From contig NZ_JAKOGG010000004.1 in the NCBI RefSeq assembly GCF_022321485.1, positions 114,156 through 178,155 on the forward strand: a DNA stretch of 64,000 nt, written 5' to 3'. Made by a program: the position numbers and the translations under genes. Source of the DNA: Shewanella electrica. Its GTDB lineage: Bacteria > Pseudomonadota > Gammaproteobacteria > Enterobacterales > Shewanellaceae. The notes below the pieces were generated by a model. It was not told where the DNA came from and made no database searches. It saw only the letters and a list, made by a program, of their open reading frames with translations. Positions 8,307 through 15,784 of this stretch are shown in pieces (position 1 is the first letter of the stretch; every line of letters begins with the position of its first letter).

Positions 8307-9593
8307 TTACGCTACCCGTCGCAGTCGCGCAACAAACATCCCATCACTATCTGCTTCAAAAGGCCAGATAGTCAGGTATTGTGTGGCGCTCTTTGTGAAA
8401 GGATGTATCACAGTTTCTAACGTAAACTCAGGGTGTTGTTGCAAAAAATTTTCAACAATCTGCTGGTTTTCGGTCACGGTGATAGAGCAGGTGGCATAGA
8501 CCAACACGCCCGCTGGTTTAACTGCTGCCGCTGCGCGCTGTAGGATCTGTTGTTGCAGTTCGGCACTATGGTTGACGACTGTTTCCTCATCCAACCAACG
8601 CTGATCTGGGTTACGGCGCCATGTGCCGATGCAGCTGCAGGGCGCATCAACTAACACACCATCAAAACTGTCTGCATCAACCGGCAGCTGTTCATTCTGC
8701 CAAGGCGCGCTGCTGATGTTGTTAAAACCAGCACGTTGTGCCCGTTTTTGTAGCTCGGCCATGGCGGCGGGCCGCACATCGGATACCACAATTTCACTCG
8801 CCACCGGGCCCGCTTGTTCCATGAGTGACGCCAGTTGCAGTGTTTTCCCCCCCGCACCACAGCAAGCATCCCACCAACGTTCTCCCGCTTTAGGTGCGCA
8901 GATCTGTCCGATCACTTGTGAGGCAAGATCTTGCACTTCCAAATGTCCATCGCGATACAACGGCACCTGCTGCAAGTTAATGCTTTTGTGGCCTAAATTA
9001 ATGGTGTCGTCAAAGTGGCCAGCCGTTGCGGCAATCTCATTGGCATGCAGCTGCGCCATGGCGTCGGTTCGGTGCATGCGTTGAATACGTGCCCAAATCG
9101 GCGGCCGCTGGCACAGTGATTCGATTAACGCCTCTTTCGCGCTGAATTCCGCGGGCAAGTATTGCCATAACCAATCAGGCACTAACTGCTCTAAGGTAAA
9201 TAGTCGAGGGGCAAAACTGTTATTGAGCCATTGGCAGGCAGCCTGCGGACTGTCGATCTCTGCTGCGTAATATTGGCTGTCGGCCAGAGTGGCCCAGGCT
9301 TCGGCAATATCTGGCCAAGGATGCTGCTCAATTTGGCTGGTAAGATAGAGCAATAGGGTGCGAGCTGAACTATCGGTTTGCTCCGCTTGCAACTGCTGTA
9401 GCCAACCCCACCAGCGGAATAGCCCAAACAGTGTTTCGCGAATAATGCGGCGGTCTTTAGCACCATGTTTTTTGGTGGCACGAAAATACTCCGCAATGAC
9501 ACGGTCAGCATTCTTCTTTGAAGTGAAGATCTCATCAAATAAGCCATTGATGGTGGTGGCGTAACTTAAGGCGCGCTTTTCTACTGGAGTCAT
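8307..9593 (-). CDS. RsmB/NOP-family RNA cytosine-5 methyltransferase
   Basis: This 428-residue SAM-dependent enzyme belongs to the RsmB/NOP2 class that makes 5-methylcytosine in RNA. It has the glycine-rich SAM motif DACCGAGGKT, then VDAPCSCIG containing the motif IV Pro-Cys, and ATCSI containing the motif VI catalytic Cys. The N-terminal part is shorter than in true RsmB and I see no NusB domain, so the RNA target cannot be assigned and I do not call it rsmB. ATG at 9593 with GGAA 8 bases upstream is preferred over an in-frame TTG at 9680, which would run into the DUF2461 gene. It is probably co-transcribed with that gene, 64 bases upstream. Confidence 0.88.
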   Translation of the reverse strand: MTPVEKRALSYATTINGLFDEIFTSKKNADRVIAEYFRATKKHGAKDRRIIRETLFGLFRWWGWLQQLQAEQTDSSARTLLLYLTSQIEQHPWPDIAEAWATLADSQYYAAEIDSPQAACQWLNNSFAPRLFTLEQLVPDWLWQYLPAEFSAKEALIESLCQRPPIWARIQRMHRTDAMAQLHANEIAATAGHFDDTINLGHKSINLQQVPLYRDGHLEVQDLASQVIGQICAPKAGERWWDACCGAGGKTLQLASLMEQAGPVASEIVVSDVRPAAMAELQKRAQRAGFNNISSAPWQNEQLPVDADSFDGVLVDAPCSCIGTWRRNPDQRWLDEETVVNHSAELQQQILQRAAAAVKPAGVLVYATCSITVTENQQIVENFLQQHPEFTLETVIHPFTKSATQYLTIWPFEADSDGMFVARLRRVA

Positions 9594-9657
9594 CACGGGT
9601 TCCGGCTTGGGCTGAAATTTTAGGGCGCGGAGTATAGCAAACTTCCTGCCCCGCCAC

Positions 9658-10329
9658 TTAATAATCGAGTTCGAGCGCAAAACAGAGATAGCCCATCAGT
9701 TTTTGCACCGCTTGAAACTCTTGGGCGCAAAATTCGACGAAGTCTGGGCTACACACTTGTTGCGGGCTCAAACTTTTAATGGCGATAAAGTCTTTGCGTT
9801 TAAGTTCTTCAATTAATGGGTGTTGTTTATCAAAGCCTTTGGGCGGCCGTTGCAGTGAATCACCGTCCAAGTTAAATCCACCTGCTGTGAGCTGTTCAAC
9901 TGCTTTAAGGTAACTGTTGGGATTATCATCGATACATTGGCGGATTTTATTCAGCTCTGGCCCTGCGGGATGCCAACAACCTGCAGCTAGAAAACATTCC
10001 TCCTCAGCAATATGCACATACATACCGGGCGCATGCACATCACCAGCTTGAAAGTGGCGGAACTGGATACCCACATTGAGTTTGTAAGGTGATTTATTAT
10101 GGCTAAACCGGGTGTCGCGCTGTGGCCGCATTAAACTGCCACCGACTTTTTTAGCAACGGCAGTCATGCGTGGTGACATTGCCTGAATATGTGGCTGCAT
10201 CTGCTCAATAAATTGCAGTGCTGGGGTGCGCACATTGTCTTCGTAGGTTTGTTGGTGTTCTTTAAACCAGCTACGTTCGTTGTTGTGTTTCAGCGCTCGA
10301 AGAAATGCAAAACTTTGGTCGGAAAACAT
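9658..10329 (-). CDS. DUF2461 family protein
   Basis: The 223-residue protein matches the DUF2461 (TIGR02453) family. Recognisable parts are the N-terminal FLRALKHNNERSWF segment, the RDTRFS...KSPYK motif in the middle and the EEECFLAAGCWHP segment. It is soluble and has no signal peptide. The family is widespread and has no established biochemical role. It heads or continues a minus-strand unit with the downstream methyltransferase, and the small zinc-ribbon-like gene lies 24 bases upstream. Confidence 0.85.
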   Translation of the reverse strand: MFSDQSFAFLRALKHNNERSWFKEHQQTYEDNVRTPALQFIEQMQPHIQAMSPRMTAVAKKVGGSLMRPQRDTRFSHNKSPYKLNVGIQFRHFQAGDVHAPGMYVHIAEEECFLAAGCWHPAGPELNKIRQCIDDNPNSYLKAVEQLTAGGFNLDGDSLQRPPKGFDKQHPLIEELKRKDFIAIKSLSPQQVCSPDFVEFCAQEFQAVQKLMGYLCFALELDY

Positions 10330-10353
10330 CTTTATCCCTTGCTGATGACGGCA

Positions 10354-10593
10354 CTATTTCACGGCGATATCGGCTTCCAGTTCGATATCGGTACAGCCTT
10401 TAACGCAGCTAATTTTGCCAAGTATGTCGCCCTTGCTATTGGGTAACTTAGCGCTAAGCGCTTTACCACAGTGTTCGCAAAGCATGGTTTTGCCTGCTAA
10501 CAACGCTTTGATCATGCGCTGCTGCTGTTTAAAGGACAGGCTGGTGCGTTGGTTGAGTTCGCTAAAATTTGGCTCGGTCATTGAATTGATCAT
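10354..10593 (-). CDS. Small four-cysteine protein, possible zinc ribbon
   Basis: The 79-residue protein has a CEHC pair (LCEHCGK) and a second pair in SCVKGC about 20 residues later, spacing that would suit a small zinc ribbon. An upstream basic helix contains QQQRMIKALLAGK. Two in-frame starts exist (10593 and 10581) and neither has a clear ribosome site. It is oriented with the DUF2461 gene, 24 bases away. I do not recognise a family, and metal binding is inferred only from the cysteines. Confidence 0.6.
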   Translation of the reverse strand: MINSMTEPNFSELNQRTSLSFKQQQRMIKALLAGKTMLCEHCGKALSAKLPNSKGDILGKISCVKGCTDIELEADIAVK

Positions 10594-10689
10594 CGTTAAA
10601 CGTCAGTTACCGATGATTATACGGGGCAGGTGCTAGCCTCGGCAAACCGAGAACTCATTCTGTTGCTGCTTGGGTGGGGGGGGCGAATC

Positions 10690-10738
10690 TTTGCTTACAA
10701 ATCCGACTAGAGCGCATACCCAACTTATTGGTACCTTC
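10690..10738. mobile_element. Fragment of the IS5-ended MITE
   Basis: GCTTACAAATCC (near 10693) and ACTTATTGGTACCTTCC (ending at 10738) resemble two parts of the complete element at 10843-11105, namely GCTTACAAATCC and its right end ACTTATTCGCACCTTCC. The segment between the two is missing. It looks like an internally deleted, decayed copy onto which copy B of the 96-bp element then landed. Confidence 0.4.
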
Positions 10739-10842
10739 CTTGGGCTGTTGGTGGCGAATAACTACACGGCACATCACCTGCCTTGCCTAAATCGTGCTCT
10801 GCCAGCTGCAAAAAATAATCAGCAAAGATAAACCGTCCCTAA
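10739..10842. mobile_element. 96-bp MITE, copy B
   Basis: The element occupies 10743-10838 (96 bp), flanked by CTTG on the left and CTAA on the right, both close to the YTAR consensus. It shares with copies A and C the AATAACTACACGGCAC block and the opposite-strand ATCTTTGCTGATT end, and has the same length. Its ends read GGCTGTTGG and, on the other strand, GGACGGTTT. It directly abuts the 263-bp element starting at 10843. Confidence 0.7.
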
Positions 10843-11105
10843 GGAAGGTGCGAACAAGTCTTCGCGACGCTCTGGATTTGTAAGCCATAGCAGTTCAAGG
10901 CAGCTAACTGCGGGCATGCTGGAGCATGGCAAAGTTAGCTAACGAAGAAATGCATGAGCTTACAAATCCCCGTAGGGCGTGGCCTACAGCTTCATCTGCT
11001 ACGTTGCAGTTTTTGCAAAGGGCTCACCATTCGCGGCAAACTGCGCCTTGCATCTGAAAGCTGTATGCTTACGCAGAGCTCGCACGGGACTTATTCGCAC
11101 CTTCC
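10843..11105. mobile_element. 263-bp MITE with IS5-like terminal inverted repeats
   Basis: The left end is GGAAGGTGCGAACAAGTC (10843-10860). The right end on the other strand is GGAAGGTGCGAATAAGTC. They match at 17 of 18 positions, and as I recall them the two ends of IS5 itself begin in the same way. The flanks are CTAA (10839-10842) and CTAG (11106-11109), fitting the YTAR target of the IS5 group. The interior has no transposase or long ORF, so this is a non-autonomous derivative. A further piece of its right end is at 56552-56587. Confidence 0.75.
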
Positions 11106-11236
11106 CTAGCACCATGGGATGGTTGCTTCTTGTTTATGGCTCACATTTTTAGATTGTTTTTTTGATGGGTTTTAGATAGTTTTCACACGATTTTTCAGAG
11201 TGTTGAGTGAAATTCTTATCGCTTTTACCGTATGCC

Positions 11237-11283
11237 GACCAAATTAATTCAGTCACTCATTAATTAACTGGGGTGATTTGGTC
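11237..11283. promoter_or_regulatory. Inverted repeat in the chemoreceptor promoter region
   Basis: GACCAAAT (11237-11244) and ATTTGGTC (11276-11283) are perfect inverted copies, enclosing AATTAATT and TTAATTAA-like sequence. The block ends 65 bases before the chemoreceptor start and could be an operator or the base of a leader hairpin. The rest of 11110-11236 shows only T-rich sequence and no recognised feature. Confidence 0.35.
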
Positions 11284-11348
11284 GCTTTTCAATAAAGGCG
11301 TCTTAATTTCTAGCACGCTTTTTCCTCAGCTATTGTTTAAGGATAGTT

Positions 11349-13253
11349 ATGCTAACGATGTTTAAGAATTGGTCGCTGAAAGTGAAAATTACCGTCACTT
11401 CGGCGTTACTGTTGGCACTACTCAGCGTATTGCTGATTTGGCAGAGCCTGACGGCACTAAATAGTACGATTAACACGACGTTGGATGCAGACATTGATGG
11501 TTTTGCGCAGTCGTTGTCGGTCAATTTAGGCAACTGGATGAATGACCGTATTCAAGCTATTGAAGGAACTGCTGATTCACTTGCCTTAAACAAGGACATT
11601 GCGCCGCATATTTTGCTGCAACAAACTAATCAGGCGATGCGTTTTCGTATCACTTATCTTGGTACGGTAGACGGCCAGATGTTGCAAAATGACCCTAACG
11701 TGATCCTTAAAGATTATGATCCGCGCACGCGCAGCTGGTACAAAGGTGCAGTTGCTAATAACGATGTGTTTATTAGTGATCCTTACACCTCGTTGACCTC
11801 GGGTAAATATGTGGTAACCATCGCTTATCCGGTGAAGCGTAACGGCCAACTGATCGGTGTCATCGGTGGCAACTTAACCTTAGATGCTCTGACGGAAACC
11901 ATTGGGCAATTGAGTATCGCAGGTAATGGCTATGCTTTACTGATTGATGATAGTGACCAGTTGATCGCTCACCCGGAAGAGCGTTGGCGCCGTAAAGCCG
12001 CCTCGGAGTTTTCCGCCAATCTGGCACCTGCCAAACTGCAACAATTGGCGGCACAACGTAACATCGAATCCGCAGATATTGCTGGGCAAGATAGCTTAAT
12101 CTATGCGGTGAAAATTCCGCACACGCGTTGGACCTTTGTGATGGTGATGGATCGCGCTACAGTCATGGCACCGCTGCATCACCAGCTTTGGGTACAACTC
12201 GGGATTGGCGCCATCATCTTGCTCGCTGCCACGCTGTTACTGGCGTTTATGGCAAGTATTCTTTTCCGTGATTTAGAGCAGATTCGTAAAAATCTTAACG
12301 CCATTGCCTCAGGCAACGGTGACCTTACACAAAGACTGCCGATCACCAGCAAAGATGAAATTGGCCAACTGGCCAGTAGTTTCAACCGTTTTATTGAACA
12401 GTTGCATGGCATTATCTCTACCCTGAAAGTAACTTCACAATCGTTACAACAGGAATCGGAGTCTTCCGCGGCTTCGGCACAGTTGCAACATAGTCGGTTG
12501 CAGAAACATCAGTCTGAGCTGCATATGGTGGCGACCGCCGTGACCGAGATGGCGTCCGCAACCCAAGAGATTTCCGCTAATGCTGAAACCACCTCGCAGC
12601 AGGCGATGGATGCGGTTGCTTTGGGTGAGCACGGCCGTGAACAGGTGGGGCGTAGCCGTCAATCCGTCTCTGAATTGGCGACCGAACTGAATCAAGCCAG
12701 TGCGATTATCGATAAGTTGCACCAACATTCTCAGGCGATCAGTTCGATTCTTGCCACCATTGCGGGGATCGCCGACCAAACCAATTTGCTGGCACTCAAT
12801 GCGGCTATTGAAGCGGCGAGAGCAGGCGAGCACGGCCGTGGTTTTGCGGTGGTTGCTGACGAAGTGCGGGTGTTGTCACAACGCACGCATCAATCCACCC
12901 AAGAGATTGAAGCGATGATTGCGGAACTGCAACAAGCCACCGTTGCGGCGGTCACTGCGATGACTGAGGCCAGTGAAAAAGCCGATGGCAGTGTGGCTGA
13001 TGCGGAAGCCGCTAGCCAAATTTTGCAGCAGATCAGCGATGCGGTAAGCAGTATCAATGACATGGCGGCGCAGATTGCTTCGGCAGCGGAAGAACAAGCC
13101 TCAGTGACGATTGAGATCAACCAAAATACTGAAACCATTCGTGAAGTGGGCGATGAGATGTCTCGCAGTAGTGAAGCGGCATCGGCGGGCGCGATCACCT
13201 TAAAAGAACTCGGCAGTGATATCAGCCGTGAAGTAAATAAGTTTGTGCTGTAA
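11349..13253 (+). CDS. Methyl-accepting chemotaxis protein with dCache_1 sensor
   Basis: This 634-residue transmembrane receptor passes ligand occupancy to CheA/CheW. The order is a membrane helix at about 13-32, a periplasmic dCache_1 domain at about 40-280, a second helix at about 286-311, HAMP at about 312-365, then the coiled-coil signalling domain with the conserved [20 protein letters not shown] tip. The sensor has nearly the whole amino-acid-binding motif: Tyr123, Arg128, Trp130, Tyr131 and Tyr146 with the exact spacing of the PctA-type motif. The position of the terminal Asp, which holds the ligand amino group, is Asn175. The ligand is therefore probably related to, but not the same as, a standard L-amino acid. 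AAGGA precedes the ATG at 11349. Confidence 0.93.
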   Translation: MLTMFKNWSLKVKITVTSALLLALLSVLLIWQSLTALNSTINTTLDADIDGFAQSLSVNLGNWMNDRIQAIEGTADSLALNKDIAPHILLQQTNQAMRFRITYLGTVDGQMLQNDPNVILKDYDPRTRSWYKGAVANNDVFISDPYTSLTSGKYVVTIAYPVKRNGQLIGVIGGNLTLDALTETIGQLSIAGNGYALLIDDSDQLIAHPEERWRRKAASEFSANLAPAKLQQLAAQRNIESADIAGQDSLIYAVKIPHTRWTFVMVMDRATVMAPLHHQLWVQLGIGAIILLAATLLLAFMASILFRDLEQIRKNLNAIASGNGDLTQRLPITSKDEIGQLASSFNRFIEQLHGIISTLKVTSQSLQQESESSAASAQLQHSRLQKHQSELHMVATAVTEMASATQEISANAETTSQQAMDAVALGEHGREQVGRSRQSVSELATELNQASAIIDKLHQHSQAISSILATIAGIADQTNLLALNAAIEAARAGEHGRGFAVVADEVRVLSQRTHQSTQEIEAMIAELQQATVAAVTAMTEASEKADGSVADAEAASQILQQISDAVSSINDMAAQIASAAEEQASVTIEINQNTETIREVGDEMSRSSEAASAGAITLKELGSDISREVNKFVL

Positions 13254-13268
13254 CGATAAATCGCATAA

Positions 13269-13296
13269 AAAAATGGCCTCGCATGAGGCCATTTTT
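13269..13296. terminator. Bidirectional terminator between convergent genes
   Basis: A 12-bp stem (AAAAATGGCCTC at 13269-13280, GAGGCCATTTTT at 13285-13296) with GCAT loop has A/T runs on both sides. It therefore serves the chemoreceptor on the plus strand and the alcohol dehydrogenase on the minus strand. Confidence 0.9.
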
Positions 13297-13338
13297 GTGG
13301 GCGTTGGTGCGGGATGTTATCCCATCACTGCGCCGTAA

Positions 13339-14487
13339 TTACATCGCATTTTTGAAGATTTGGCAGATCTCTTCATGTGTTGCTTGTTTAGGGTTGGTTA
13401 GACCGCAAGCATCTTTCAGCGCGTTAGTTGCCAGTGTTGGAATATCTTCCGCTTTTACCCCAATAGTGGTCAGGTTAGCTGGAATATTGATATCTTTTGC
13501 CAGTGCTTTAATGGTGTTGATTGCTGCTTGAGCGCCTTCTGCATCGCTCATCGCGGTAACATCGACCCCCAGCGCTTTGGCGACGTCTTTCAGACGAGGC
13601 GCCGCCACCTGTGCGTTGTACTCTTGTACAAATGGCAACAGCAGTGCGTTACATACACCGTGCGGTAAGTCGTAGAAACCACCGAGTTGGTGCGCCATTG
13701 CATGTACATAGCCCAAGCTGGCGTTGTTGAATGCCATACCTGCCAAGAACTGGGCATACGCCATCTGTTCACGTGCTTCGATATTGCTACCTTCGTTTAC
13801 GGCGGTGCGCAGGTTGTCACGAATAATTTCAATCGCCTTAATCGCGCATGCATCAGTAATTGGGGTGGCAGCAGTAGACACGTACGCTTCTACTGCGTGA
13901 GTCAGTGCGTCCATACCGGTTGCAGCGGTCAAACCTTTTGGTTTTTTCAGCATCAACTCAGGGTCATTCACTGACAGAATTGGGGTAACGTGCTTGTCCA
14001 CAATCGCCATTTTGATATGACGTTTTTCATCGGTGATGATGCAAAAACGGGTCATTTCACTGGCGGTACCCGCGGTAGTGTTAATCGAAATCAATGGCAG
14101 TTGTGGTTTTGCTGATTGGTCTAGGCCTTCATAGTCAGCAATATTGCCGCCGTTAGAAGCGACTAAGGCAATACCTTTGGCACAATCGTGAGGAGAACCA
14201 CCACCAAGAGAAATCACACAATCGCATTTGTTGGCGTGCAGCAGTTTTAAACCAGCTTCAACGTTAGATACCGTGGGATTAGGATGTACGCCATCATAAA
14301 CGGTGGCAGCTAAGCCCGCATTGCCTAATTTTTCTGCAACGCTGCCAACGATCCCGATATCAACCAATGGCTTATCAGTAACGATCAGCGCGTGCTTGAA
14401 GCCAAATGATTTGATATCACTGACAGCCTCGTCTAGTGAACCTTTACCAAGAACGTTTACAGATGGAATGAAGAATTTTGTAGCCAT
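13339..14487 (-). CDS. Iron-containing (group III) alcohol dehydrogenase, YiaY/AdhB type
   Basis: This NAD(P)-dependent cytoplasmic enzyme interconverts primary alcohols and aldehydes. The 382-residue protein has the nucleotide-binding [10 protein letters not shown] at 95-104 and the metal ligands Asp193 and His197 ([11 protein letters not shown]), His262 (with His266 nearby) and His276 (LPHG). These correspond to the Fe2+ ligands of Zymomonas ADH2. Its length matches the family. A very strong AGGAGGTG ribosome site precedes the ATG at 14487, which suggests high expression. It is divergent from a MarR regulator, a likely controller. The physiological substrate (ethanol, butanol or other) cannot be told from sequence. 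Confidence 0.93.
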   Translation of the reverse strand: MATKFFIPSVNVLGKGSLDEAVSDIKSFGFKHALIVTDKPLVDIGIVGSVAEKLGNAGLAATVYDGVHPNPTVSNVEAGLKLLHANKCDCVISLGGGSPHDCAKGIALVASNGGNIADYEGLDQSAKPQLPLISINTTAGTASEMTRFCIITDEKRHIKMAIVDKHVTPILSVNDPELMLKKPKGLTAATGMDALTHAVEAYVSTAATPITDACAIKAIEIIRDNLRTAVNEGSNIEAREQMAYAQFLAGMAFNNASLGYVHAMAHQLGGFYDLPHGVCNALLLPFVQEYNAQVAAPRLKDVAKALGVDVTAMSDAEGAQAAINTIKALAKDINIPANLTTIGVKAEDIPTLATNALKDACGLTNPKQATHEEICQIFKNAM

Positions 14488-14582
14488 GATTACACCTCCT
14501 AGTGTTTGGGCTTTCTCCGCTCTCGCGTGGCAGTTGGTTTAGCAAAAAGTTTAATACACGCAAACTTTATGAAATGTGCTCT

Positions 14583-14751
14583 GGTTATCAGATAATCGCA
14601 AAGCACTGCCTGAGAGCATTTACCTATATCTCGTTTAACTTGTTCAATTTTATGAAAATAACGCAAGATAAGACGGAATGGGTGGACGATATCCTTGTGG
14701 CGCAAGGCTAACGGAGTTTTTTACCAAGCGGTTATTAGATTTTGGTATAAT
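14583..14751. promoter_or_regulatory. Divergent adh / marR control region
   Basis: The 327-base gap between the two divergent genes holds a near-perfect palindrome, GGTTATCAGATAATC (14583-14597), which is a candidate operator. It also holds a consensus -10 box, TATAAT (14746-14751), oriented toward the marR gene with its start 64 bases further on. Nothing else in the gap is recognised. Autoregulation by the MarR protein is an inference from position. Confidence 0.4.
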
Positions 14752-14814
14752 CGCGATCCACTGCTCGTTACTATGAGTTTTCTTCACTAATTCAAGCCAG
14801 AGTTGTCGCTGTTC

Positions 14815-15303
14815 ATGGAAAAACATCAATTACTGTTAATTTCACTGCGCAAAATTATTCGTGCCATCGACTTACATAGCCGACAGTTGAGTAAGCATTC
14901 GGGGTTAACGGGGCCACAGTTGATGGTGATGCAGCAGATTAGCTCGTTGGGTAATCCGTTGCTGAAACAGATTGCCGCGGAGATCAATCTCAGCCCAGCT
15001 ACCGTGACCTCCATCATTGATCGTCTAGAGGCGAAAGGTTTTGTCAGCCGTGAACGTTCGCTAACGGATAAACGTAAGGTGCATCTGCTGCTAAGCGAGA
15101 CTGGTAAAGCATTACTCGCGAATGCACCGTTGCCACTACAAGAGCATTTTATTAAGCATTATCAATCGCTCGAAGCGTGGGAGCAAAGTCAGTTGCTGTC
15201 GGCTGTCGAACGTATCGCCTCGATGATGAATGCCGAGGCACTTGATGCCGCGCCGATGTTGCTGGTGGGGCAAATTGCTGATGAGAAATCTGATGTAAAA
15301 TAG
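14815..15303 (+). CDS. MarR-family transcriptional regulator
   Basis: The 162-residue protein has the winged helix-turn-helix of MarR regulators. The recognition region is about residues 45-75 (LKQIAAEINLSPATVTSIIDRLEAKG), followed by the wing with the typical D-K-R (LTDKRKVHLL). Helices before and after form the dimer interface. It is likely a repressor relieved by a small ligand, and the divergent alcohol dehydrogenase is the obvious candidate target. The start is the ATG at 14815; an in-frame TTG at 14803 is less likely. The ribosome site is weak. Confidence 0.88.
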   Translation: MEKHQLLLISLRKIIRAIDLHSRQLSKHSGLTGPQLMVMQQISSLGNPLLKQIAAEINLSPATVTSIIDRLEAKGFVSRERSLTDKRKVHLLLSETGKALLANAPLPLQEHFIKHYQSLEAWEQSQLLSAVERIASMMNAEALDAAPMLLVGQIADEKSDVK

Positions 15304-15549
15304 CTGCCGACCAACTGCTAGCTTATCTTTTTCGTCAGAGTGTGTCATTGGGCGCACTCGTCATGATCCCGTGCTGTTACGAAAGCTAATACGTTGCTTC
15401 GTTCAGCAAGGTTGCCACTTTCCCTCTTATCCATTGCTGGCGGTTTTGGACTGCTAAATCCTGAGCATCGCGCAGACTTGCGCGCCTTCCGTTGCTAATC
15501 ACTAAATTAATGGCTTGTGCTACAAGTAGTTAACTTATCTCCGCCGTGC
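15304..15549. other. Upstream half of the 481-base gap before malQ
   Basis: There is no ORF or terminator with a T run here. A short GC hairpin (GCGCA...TTGCGC, near 15469) is the only structure seen. The downstream half of the gap carries the repeated TTGCAC motif described in the next entry. Confidence 0.4.
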
Positions 15550-15634
15550 TTGCACTTGAATGGTGATCTGTTGCACAGTTTTATGTCATTTTTTGCACCA
15601 CGTGTTACCGTCATAGTGTCATAAATTGGTGCAA
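15550..15634. promoter_or_regulatory. Phased TTGCAC repeats upstream of the glycogen genes
   Basis: TTGCAC occurs at 15550-15555, 15571-15576 and 15593-15598, i.e. 21 and 22 bases apart (two helical turns). An inverted copy, GTGCAA, lies at 15629-15634. The last two extend to a perfect 8-bp inverted repeat, TTGCACCA (15593-15600) and TGGTGCAA (15627-15634). The array ends 150 bases before malQ. Arrangement on one face of the helix is typical of a cooperative regulator site, but I cannot name the protein. Confidence 0.45.
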
Positions 15635-15784
15635 TTATGCTTTATAAAACGGCTAATGCGCTGATTTGTAATGGTTAGTATTGAAGAGATTGTTGCAAGG
15701 TAACTATTTGGCAAAATTGAGATTTGCTTATGGCATGTAACCTGCTCAATAATTGTCTTTCGACTTTGTCACGGAGAACTATGG

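Noticed and set aside
14502-14711. ORFs on both strands between adh and marR
   Set aside because: They fill the divergent promoter region, have no ribosome site, and overlap the promoter and the candidate operator.
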